Below are positions 1 to 4,690 of a stretch of 6,240 bases of DNA, in pieces. Position 1 is the stretch's first letter. Each line of letters starts with the position of its first letter. Both the position numbers and the translations under genes were made by a program. The notes beneath the pieces are model-generated. The model searched no databases. It was not told where the DNA came from and saw nothing but the letters and a program-made list of their open reading frames with translations. The DNA is from Actinomycetota bacterium (GTDB taxonomy: Bacteria; Actinomycetota; Acidimicrobiia; IMCC26256; BP-133), in NCBI GenBank assembly GCA_030838815.1, contig JAUZEX010000657.1, positions 1-6,240 of the forward strand, in the 5' to 3' direction.

Positions 1-591
1 GACCTGCGGAGGGTCCACTGGCGGTCGACGGCCCGCACCGGCGAGCTCATGCTCCGCCAGGACGAGATGCCGTGGGAGTCCCGCTCGACGATCCTCCTCG
101 ACACCCGCCCGTCCACCCACCACGGCGAGTCCTTCGAACGGGCGGTGGAGATCGCCGCGTCGCTGGCCACGGCCATGTGCCGGGGGCGGCGGCAGGTGCG
201 CTTCGTCACCACCGGCGGCGTCGACATCCGCTCCTCCGGCGTCGACCGCTACGCCCAGATCATGGAGTACCTGGCCGGCGCCTCGGTGGAGACGTTCGTC
301 CGTTGGGACCAGGTCGTCGAGGGCCTGCGCCGCAGCGGCGACGGGCCCCTGGCCGCCATCATGGCCAACGCCGAGCGGGCCGACCTCGCCGCCCTCGGGG
401 CGCTCCGGCCCCGGCTCGGGCTCGTCCTGCTGGTGGCCGTCCGGCCCTCGGCCTACGGCGGCGTCGACGTCGGCTCCGCCCCGGCCGCGCCGGGAGCCAT
501 GGTGATCCCCGTCTCGTCCGACAGCCCCTTCCGCACAGCCTGGAACCAGGCGGTGATGACGTGTCAGCGCAGCGCAGCGGTTCGCTCCTAA
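1..591 (+). CDS. DUF58 domain protein, C-terminal part (cut by left edge)
   Basis: The frame is open from base 1, so the gene starts outside the window; the 196 residues seen are roughly the second half of a protein that is usually about 400 residues long. The first 20 residues contain the DUF58 signature (VHWRSTARTGELM at residues 5-17, followed by RQ). A von Willebrand A-like fold follows: a hydrophobic strand with an aspartate (ILLDTRPS, about residues 36-43), a helix rich in Glu and Ala, and a second strand (QVRFVTTGG). DUF58 proteins are usually encoded beside a MoxR-type AAA ATPase and a transglutaminase-like membrane protein. Their biochemical role is poorly known, but chaperone-like or cell-envelope functions have been proposed. 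The last 31 nt overlap the start of the next gene, which indicates one transcript and probable translational coupling. The family call is firm; the cellular role is inferred only from context. Confidence 0.9.
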   Translation, partial: DLRRVHWRSTARTGELMLRQDEMPWESRSTILLDTRPSTHHGESFERAVEIAASLATAMCRGRRQVRFVTTGGVDIRSSGVDRYAQIMEYLAGASVETFVRWDQVVEGLRRSGDGPLAAIMANAERADLAALGALRPRLGLVLLVAVRPSAYGGVDVGSAPAAPGAMVIPVSSDSPFRTAWNQAVMTCQRSAAVRS

Positions 592-2771
592 CCCTCGCCA
601 CCCTGTCGGTGGTGGCCACGCTGGGCTTCGCCCGGCTCTTCGGCGACGCCTCCTGGGTGCTGCCGGTGATGCTGGCCGCCGTCGGCGCCCACGGCGTCGG
701 CCTGGCCGCCCGCCGGTGGCCGGCCCCGCTGGCCCTGGCCGCCTCGGTTCTGGCCCTGGGCCTCCTGGTCTGCGCCGTGGTGGCGGGGCACACCACGTTC
801 TACGGCCTGCCCACCGCCAGCACGCTGTCGACGCTGGGCCGGGCCTGGACGGCCGGGCTCGACTCCTTCCGCAACGCCGTCGCCCCGACCAAGGTGACGC
901 CGGGGCTGCTGATGCTGAGTGTCGGCGGCACGTGGATCTGCGCCGCCGCCGCTGACTGGCTGGCCTTCCGGGGCGAGGCCACCCTCACTGCCATCCTGCC
1001 GCCGTTCGTGCTGTTCGTGATGGGCGCCGCTCTCGGCAAGGACGGGTTCCAGCTCCCCACCACCTTCGTCTTCGTGGTGGCCGCCCTCCTGTTCGTGGCG
1101 GCCAACCACGCCGCCGGTCTGCCGAGCGCCTGGTTTTCCGGCCGGGGGTCGCCGCCCGGGTTGACCCGCCTGGCCATGGGGGCGGCGCCGGTCGCCCTGC
1201 TGGTGGCAGCGGCCGGCCTCGTGCTCGGCCCCAACCTCCCGGGCGCCCAGGCGACGCCGCTGGTCGAGCTGCGGGGGACGGGCGGCGGGGGCGACACGTC
1301 CCGCATCACGGTCAGCCCCCTCGTCGACTTGAAGGCCCGCCTCACCAGCACGCCGGTGACGGAGCTCTTCACCGTCCGGTCGCCGGTGCCCGCCTACTGG
1401 CGGCTCACGGCGCTGGAGGAGTTCGACGGGCGCATCTGGTCGTCGCGGGGGACGTACCGCCCGGCGGGTGACCACCTGCCCAAGGAGGCGTCGGACCAGT
1501 CGCTCACCTACAAGGTGGTGCAGGACTACCGCATCGGCCCGCTCGACTCGTTCTGGCTCCCGGCCGCCTACCGGCCGGGTCGCGTCGACCTCCAGGGCGC
1601 CCGGGTCAACGCCGAGTCGCTCACCCTGCTGACCGAGAAGGAGTCGGCCGCCGGGTTGATCTACAAGGTGCAGTCCGAGATCCCCCGCTACACGCCCGCC
1701 GACCTGGCCCAGGCGGGGGGCGACCCGGCCGCCGACCTGCAGCCCTACCTGGAGCTCCCGGAAGACTTCCCGGCCGACGTGCGGGATCTGGCCCGCAAGG
1801 AGACGGCCAACGCCAACGGGCCCTACCAGCAGGCCCTGGCGCTGCAGGACTTCCTCCGCAACAACTCCACCTACGACGAGGCGGCGCCGGCCGGCCACTC
1901 GGACGACCACCTCCGCTACTTCCTGTTCCGGTCGAAGATCGGCTACTGCGAGCAGTTCGCCGGCGCCTACGCCGCCATGGCCCGCTCGATCGGCCTCCCG
2001 GCCCGGGTGGCGGTGGGCTTCACCCCCGGCGCCTACGACCCCGCCGCCGACATCTTCCACGTGACCACCAAGGAAGCCCACGCCTGGCCCGAGGTCCACA
2101 TCAACGGGCTGGGCTGGGTCGCCTTCGAGCCGACCCCGGGCCGCTTCGAGCCGAACCCGACCAACTACACCGGCACCTACAACCCCCAGGCCAACCCGGT
2201 GCTGGCCACCACCACGACGACCACCAGCGCCGCCGAGCCCAGCACCCCGGGGGCGACGGCGACGAAGCCGGACAAGCCCGAGAAGGACCCGTTCCAGAGC
2301 GACACCAGCACCAGCGGCGGCCGGTCGACCCGGTGGCTGGTGGAGATCGCGGCGGGGCTCCTGTTCCTGGCCGTGGTGCTGGCCGTGCCGCCGGCGTTGA
2401 AGCGGCGGCGGCGGGCCCGCCGGCGCCAGGCCGGCCCCACCCGGGCCCGGGTGGCGGGGGCGTGGTCAGAGGCGCTCGACCGACTCCGCGAGGCGGGCAC
2501 GGCGCCGACCGCCACGGTCACCCCGATGGAGTTCGCCCGGGCCGGCGCCCGCTCGGTGGCGGCCGACGTGGGCACGCCCATGACCGGGCTGGCCCGCCTC
2601 TTCACCAAGGCGTCGTACTCGCCCGGAGACCCGTCCGAGGAAGAGGTCAGCGAAGCCTGGGCCGAGGTCGAGACGCTGACGAAGGCGCTCGACGCCGGCG
2701 ACTCGGCGCTCGGCCGCTGGCGCCGCCGCCTGAACCCCGCCACCCTCCTGCCGAGGGCGTCGACGACCTAG
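561..2771 (+). CDS. Membrane-bound transglutaminase-like protein (DUF3488/TgpA type)
   Basis: A 736-residue protein. GTG at 561 is chosen because the first membrane helix follows at once and an AGG lies 10 nt upstream; the same frame stays open further left, but there it overlaps DUF58 coding sequence and reads as low-complexity Arg/Pro. About seven N-terminal helices (near residues 10-28, 32-50, 57-76, 115-135, 142-159, 167-186, 204-223) form the DUF3488 part. An extracytoplasmic region carries the transglutaminase/protease-like core: Cys463 in GYCEQFA, His507 in EAHAWPEV, and Glu523 in FEPTPG where TgpA-type enzymes often have Asp. A Thr/Pro-rich linker (six Thr at 550-555) leads to a last helix (592-613), a run of Arg/Lys, and a cytosolic DUF4129-like tail (about 633-720). 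The Cys-His pair suggests a thiol hydrolase or acyl-transfer enzyme acting outside the membrane; its substrate is unknown. It is coupled to the DUF58 gene upstream. Confidence 0.9.
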   Translation: MSAQRSGSLLTLATLSVVATLGFARLFGDASWVLPVMLAAVGAHGVGLAARRWPAPLALAASVLALGLLVCAVVAGHTTFYGLPTASTLSTLGRAWTAGLDSFRNAVAPTKVTPGLLMLSVGGTWICAAAADWLAFRGEATLTAILPPFVLFVMGAALGKDGFQLPTTFVFVVAALLFVAANHAAGLPSAWFSGRGSPPGLTRLAMGAAPVALLVAAAGLVLGPNLPGAQATPLVELRGTGGGGDTSRITVSPLVDLKARLTSTPVTELFTVRSPVPAYWRLTALEEFDGRIWSSRGTYRPAGDHLPKEASDQSLTYKVVQDYRIGPLDSFWLPAAYRPGRVDLQGARVNAESLTLLTEKESAAGLIYKVQSEIPRYTPADLAQAGGDPAADLQPYLELPEDFPADVRDLARKETANANGPYQQALALQDFLRNNSTYDEAAPAGHSDDHLRYFLFRSKIGYCEQFAGAYAAMARSIGLPARVAVGFTPGAYDPAADIFHVTTKEAHAWPEVHINGLGWVAFEPTPGRFEPNPTNYTGTYNPQANPVLATTTTTTSAAEPSTPGATATKPDKPEKDPFQSDTSTSGGRSTRWLVEIAAGLLFLAVVLAVPPALKRRRRARRRQAGPTRARVAGAWSEALDRLREAGTAPTATVTPMEFARAGARSVAADVGTPMTGLARLFTKASYSPGDPSEEEVSEAWAEVETLTKALDAGDSALGRWRRRLNPATLLPRASTT

Positions 2772-2777
2772 CCGGCG

Positions 2778-2793
2778 TGCCTCAGGGGAGGCA
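2778..2793. terminator. Short perfect hairpin between convergent genes
   Basis: TGCCTC and GAGGCA form a six-base-pair stem around an AGGG loop. The hairpin sits inside the 24-nt gap between the stop codons of the transglutaminase gene (+) and the DUF3040 gene (-). It is symmetric, so it could act on transcripts from either side. No T-run follows on either strand, so it is not a classical intrinsic terminator; high-GC actinobacteria often use hairpins without a T-run. The pairing is seen directly; the function is inferred from its position. Confidence 0.45.
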
Positions 2794-2795
2794 GG

Positions 2796-3179
2796 TCAAC
2801 CTCCCGAGTCGTCCTTGCGGAAGGGCCGGCGGAAGTTCTTGCCGGCATCGCCGAAGAGGCTCTTCAGCCGCTTCCCCTTGACCGAGGCGGTGATGCTCTC
2901 CAGCCCGGCCTTGCCCATCTTCCGCACGTTGCTCACGATCACGAAGGCGCACCCGAGCATGGCCAGGAAGCCGACGAAGCCAAAGAAGAGCGACGAGGCG
3001 AACGAGGTCAGGAGGACGACGAAGCCGACGACGAAGCCCAGCGCCGCCCACTTGATGTTGCGGGAGGCGTGGCGGTACAGCGTTGTCTCCGAGACCTGCT
3101 GAGCCAACTGGGGATCGTTGGCATAGAACTGCGCCTCGATCTCCTGGAGGATTCGCTGCTCGTCTTCGGAAAGGGGCAT
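2796..3179 (-). CDS. DUF3040 family small membrane protein
   Basis: A 127-residue protein. The start MPLSEDEQRILQEIEAQF is the typical DUF3040 N-terminus, which is why ATG at 3179 is preferred over the in-frame extension to 3269. A GGAAG ribosome-binding site lies 8 nt upstream (complement of 3188-3192). The family motif continues with YANDPQLA (residues 19-26). Two hydrophobic helices follow (about 44-60 and 64-83), then a basic C-terminal tail rich in Lys and Arg (86-127). DUF3040 proteins are common in actinobacteria, and no biochemical function is established for them. The gene lies downstream of the glycoside hydrolase on the same strand, 139 nt away, and probably has its own promoter. 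Its 3' end faces the transglutaminase gene. The family call is strong; the function is unknown. Confidence 0.88.
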   Translation of the reverse strand: MPLSEDEQRILQEIEAQFYANDPQLAQQVSETTLYRHASRNIKWAALGFVVGFVVLLTSFASSLFFGFVGFLAMLGCAFVIVSNVRKMGKAGLESITASVKGKRLKSLFGDAGKNFRRPFRKDDSGG

Positions 3180-3224
3180 GGGTTCCACTTCCACACCGGG
3201 TTCGCGCCCTACTGATGGGGACTT

Positions 3225-3254
3225 ATTCTCGCACAGGGCCTCGGGGGCGAACAA
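3225..3254 (-). promoter_or_regulatory. Candidate promoter of the DUF3040 gene
   Basis: Reading the minus strand, TTGTTC (3254-3249) and GAGAAT (3230-3225) are separated by 18 nt and lie about 45 nt upstream of the ATG at 3179. GAGAAT matches four of six bases of the -10 consensus, but TTGTTC matches the -35 consensus poorly. The short stretch ACTTATTCTC is the most AT-rich piece of the gap. This is a weak motif match only. Confidence 0.25.
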
Positions 3255-3270
3255 TCGGCCTCCCCGCACC

Positions 3271-3322
3271 GTAGCGGCCCTCCGGCAGGCTCCGGACCCC
3301 CCGGGAGGCGCCCGGCGGCTAC
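3271..3322 (-). terminator. Imperfect inverted repeat at the end of the hydrolase gene
   Basis: GTAGC (3271-3275) can pair with GCTAC (3318-3322), and inside it CCTCC (3279-3283) with GGAGG (3304-3308). The TAG stop of the hydrolase gene lies in the promoter-proximal arm, so the structure would form right at the end of that transcript. The arms are short and broken by unequal bulges of 3 and 9 nt, and there is no T-run. It could be a weak terminator or simple GC-rich coincidence. Confidence 0.2.
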
Positions 3323-4368
3323 AGCGGGAAGCGACGGTTCACCCCGAGGTTGAACCACGGATCATTGGCCATTTGCCGGAAGGCGGCGACGGCCGAATCC
3401 GACGTGGTGAGTCGCCAATCGTAGTCCTTGTTGCTATTGAAATAGATGACCGCCCGCAGGAGCGGAAAGTCGTTTTTGATGGCGTCGCGGGCGTCCGCGA
3501 TCCATTGCGCCTTGTCGCCCGGATTGCGCTCCTGGACACCGAACTCCCCCACCATGATCGGCTTCTTCTGCACGCTCGCCCAGAGGTAGAAGCCGCCGAA
3601 GATGTCCTTGAACGATCGGTAGTCGTCACCGGCCCGGCCCGGGGCCCAGTTGTACCCGTCGGCACACGTCCAGTCGACGAAATCGTCGCCGGGATAAAAC
3701 GTCTGGGCCAGCCCGTTGTTGAAGGCGGAAGCGTTGGGGCACCACACCCAGCGGACGTTGTCCGCCCCCTCGTGGCGGAAAGTCGTGACGATGTGCTGCC
3801 AGGCGGCGATGTACTCCGCCGGGGCGCCGGCGAAATCGGCCTTCTTGTTGCCGTCCATCTCCCAGAACCAGCGGATGAGGACGGGCTTCCCGAGGGCCTT
3901 CGTGTCCCGGGCCCGCTGCTTGATGAGGTCGTCGTACTGGCCGGCGGCGATGCTGTCGGTGGTGACGCCCTTGCCGTTCCAGCTGATCATCGGGATCCGG
4001 CCCGCCTGCAGGTCCCACCGCTCGGTCTCGGTCGGGAAGGCCTGATCCCAGCCGTAGAAGTTGTGGTCGATGTCAAGGGTGCGGCCGAGGCGCTGCTCGA
4101 GACCCTCGACGGCCGACTTCTCCGCCGCCAGGCTCCGGATGTCGGGGCTGGTGCTGGCCCCCAGCAGCACGCCGGCCACCGGCTGGGGCGGCGGGGCGGT
4201 GGTGGTCGTGGTCGCCGGCGCGGCGGCCTCCGGGGGGGCGGGCTCGTCGCCCTTCAGCACCACGGCCACGCCGGTGGCGACGAGCAGCGCGCCGGCCACC
4301 GCGAAGGCGATTCCGGTGCGGGAGGAGAAGAAGGCCCGGAACCGGCCGGGCGCAGCAGACGACACCAC
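3319..4368 (-). CDS. Membrane-anchored glycoside hydrolase, family 26-like (mannanase type)
   Basis: A 349-residue protein that probably hydrolyses beta-linked polysaccharide outside the cell membrane. Residues 1-17 are short and basic, 18-37 form one hydrophobic helix (signal anchor), and 38-64 form a Pro/Ala/Thr linker with five consecutive Thr (53-57). The catalytic (beta/alpha)8-type domain runs from about 65 to 340. The candidate acid/base is Glu170 in IRWFWEMDGN and the candidate nucleophile is Glu275 in PIMVGEFG. Aromatic residues (FYGWD, WVWCPN, GYNWAPG) are placed as in sugar-binding clefts. Many GH26 enzymes have His just before the acid/base; here it is Trp169. The start is GTG at 4368; GGAGG lies 13 nt upstream (complement of 4382-4386), rather far, and GTG at 4365 is also possible. 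The gene is divergent from the polysaccharide co-polymerase gene, which suggests a role in trimming or releasing an exopolysaccharide. The hydrolase fold is fairly certain; the exact substrate is not. Confidence 0.82.
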   Translation of the reverse strand: MVSSAAPGRFRAFFSSRTGIAFAVAGALLVATGVAVVLKGDEPAPPEAAAPATTTTTAPPPQPVAGVLLGASTSPDIRSLAAEKSAVEGLEQRLGRTLDIDHNFYGWDQAFPTETERWDLQAGRIPMISWNGKGVTTDSIAAGQYDDLIKQRARDTKALGKPVLIRWFWEMDGNKKADFAGAPAEYIAAWQHIVTTFRHEGADNVRWVWCPNASAFNNGLAQTFYPGDDFVDWTCADGYNWAPGRAGDDYRSFKDIFGGFYLWASVQKKPIMVGEFGVQERNPGDKAQWIADARDAIKNDFPLLRAVIYFNSNKDYDWRLTTSDSAVAAFRQMANDPWFNLGVNRRFPL

Positions 4369-4415
4369 GTGAGGGTAGCAGCCTCCGCCTGATGCTTTGG
4401 GTCGGGAACCCCAGG

Positions 4416-4427
4416 AGTACTAGTACT
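4416..4427. promoter_or_regulatory. Perfect 12-nt palindrome, possible operator
   Basis: AGTACTAGTACT reads the same on both strands and is also a direct duplication of AGTACT. With a wobble pair it extends to GG...CC on each side (4414-4430). It lies about 50 nt upstream of the hydrolase start and about 265 nt upstream of the co-polymerase start. Such symmetry fits a dimeric transcription factor or an AT-rich core of a divergent promoter; no known regulator is recognised. Confidence 0.4.
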
Positions 4428-4438
4428 TCCGAACCAGT

Positions 4439-4469
4439 CCGGACACCTCGGGACAGCCCCTATGTCCGG
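4439..4469. repeat. Inverted repeat CCGGACA / TGTCCGG
   Basis: Two perfect 7-nt arms (4439-4445 and 4463-4469) flank a 17-nt spacer. The right arm overlaps a short tandem repeat: ATGTCCGG (4462-4469) followed by ATGTCGG (4471-4477). The size and spacing fit either an operator or a stem-loop in a leader RNA. Confidence 0.3.
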
Positions 4470-4472
4470 GAT

Positions 4473-4491
4473 GTCGGTTTTGTACTCCGAC
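4473..4491. repeat. Small inverted repeat GTCGG / CCGAC with GTACT in the loop
   Basis: Five-base arms (4473-4477 and 4487-4491) enclose a 9-nt loop, TTTTGTACT. It lies next to the larger inverted repeat and includes the second GTACT copy. The short arms could arise by chance. Confidence 0.2.
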
Positions 4492-4572
4492 CGCCATTCC
4501 ATTTGACCGAAAGAGCCCCCTGGGGTTCTGGTCACTGCCGTGGTACTTTACTTGGCAGGTAGACACGCGGCG

Positions 4573-4605
4573 CGGGCCCGTCGCGACGTCTGCTCTTGTC
4601 GGGCC
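4573..4605. repeat. GC palindromes CGGGCCCG and CGTCGCGACG with a pairing arm
   Basis: CGGGCCCG (4573-4580) and CGTCGCGACG (4579-4588) are both perfect palindromes overlapping by two bases. GGCCCG (4575-4580) can alternatively pair with CGGGCC (4600-4605). If transcribed, this part of the co-polymerase leader could fold in more than one way. Palindromes of this size in such GC-rich DNA are not rare. Confidence 0.25.
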
Positions 4606-4615
4606 GCTCTTCGTC

Positions 4616-4639
4616 ATGGACGGGCTGTTTCCCCGTTGA
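4616..4639 (+). other. Possible 7-codon upstream reading frame with hairpin
   Basis: ATG at 4616 opens MDGLFPR and stops at TGA 4637-4639. It covers a hairpin formed by ACGGG (4620-4624) and CCCGT (4632-4636) with a 7-nt loop. No clear ribosome-binding site precedes the ATG, so translation is uncertain. It lies 51 nt before the co-polymerase start, where a leader peptide would be expected if there were one. Confidence 0.15.
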
Positions 4640-4690
4640 GGTGACGAGTGGCAGAACCCCCCGCTGGAGCGAAAAGAAAGCGACCCCCTC

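Larger units (their letters stand above)
4423..4492 (+). repeat. Imperfect direct repeat GTACT(T)CCGA(A)CC
   Basis: GTACTTCCGAACC (4423-4435) recurs as GTACTCCGACC (4482-4492), differing only by two single-base gaps, with starts 59 nt apart. A shorter relative, GTACTTTAC, begins at 4543, another 61 nt on. GTACTCC also occurs on the minus strand at 4420-4414. The spacing is close to six helical turns. These may be binding sites for one regulator serving both genes; that is inference. Confidence 0.35.
4369..4690. promoter_or_regulatory. Divergent intergenic region with palindromes (322 nt)
   Basis: This is the only long stretch without a gene. It must hold the promoters of both the hydrolase (-) and the co-polymerase (+). 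It is visibly richer in A and T than the genes around it, most clearly at 4416-4428, 4478-4486 and 4541-4553. It contains a 12-nt palindrome, two inverted repeats, four GTACT words and several GC-rich hairpins, listed separately. A TTGACC at 4503-4508 resembles a -35 box, but the sequence 16-18 nt further (around TCTGGT, 4527-4532) is a poor -10 box, so I do not assign a promoter. No riboswitch class that I know by its conserved core is recognisable here. Confidence 0.6.

Noticed and set aside
72..560. Upstream extension of the transglutaminase frame
   Set aside because: This part overlaps the real DUF58 frame and translates to Arg/Pro/Gly-rich low complexity; the membrane protein starts properly at 561.
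588..2099. A 503-codon open frame on the minus strand, opposite the transglutaminase gene
   Set aside because: Its translation is low-complexity Gly/Arg/Val/Pro without any domain, while the plus strand encodes a complete family protein. Third-position GC bias keeps the antisense frame free of stops.
3178..4392. A 404-codon open frame on the plus strand, opposite the glycoside hydrolase
   Set aside because: Composition is Arg/Gly/Val rich with no recognisable domain; the minus-strand frame carries anchor, linker and catalytic motifs.
4503..4532. TTGACC followed by TCTGGT as a promoter of the co-polymerase gene
   Set aside because: The -35-like box is good but the -10-like box matches poorly, and the start would leave a leader of about 150 nt; not enough to annotate.
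4439..4690. Possible cyclic-dinucleotide riboswitch in the co-polymerase leader
   Set aside because: Exopolysaccharide genes are plausible targets, but I could not match the conserved cores of the c-di-GMP or c-di-AMP riboswitch classes.
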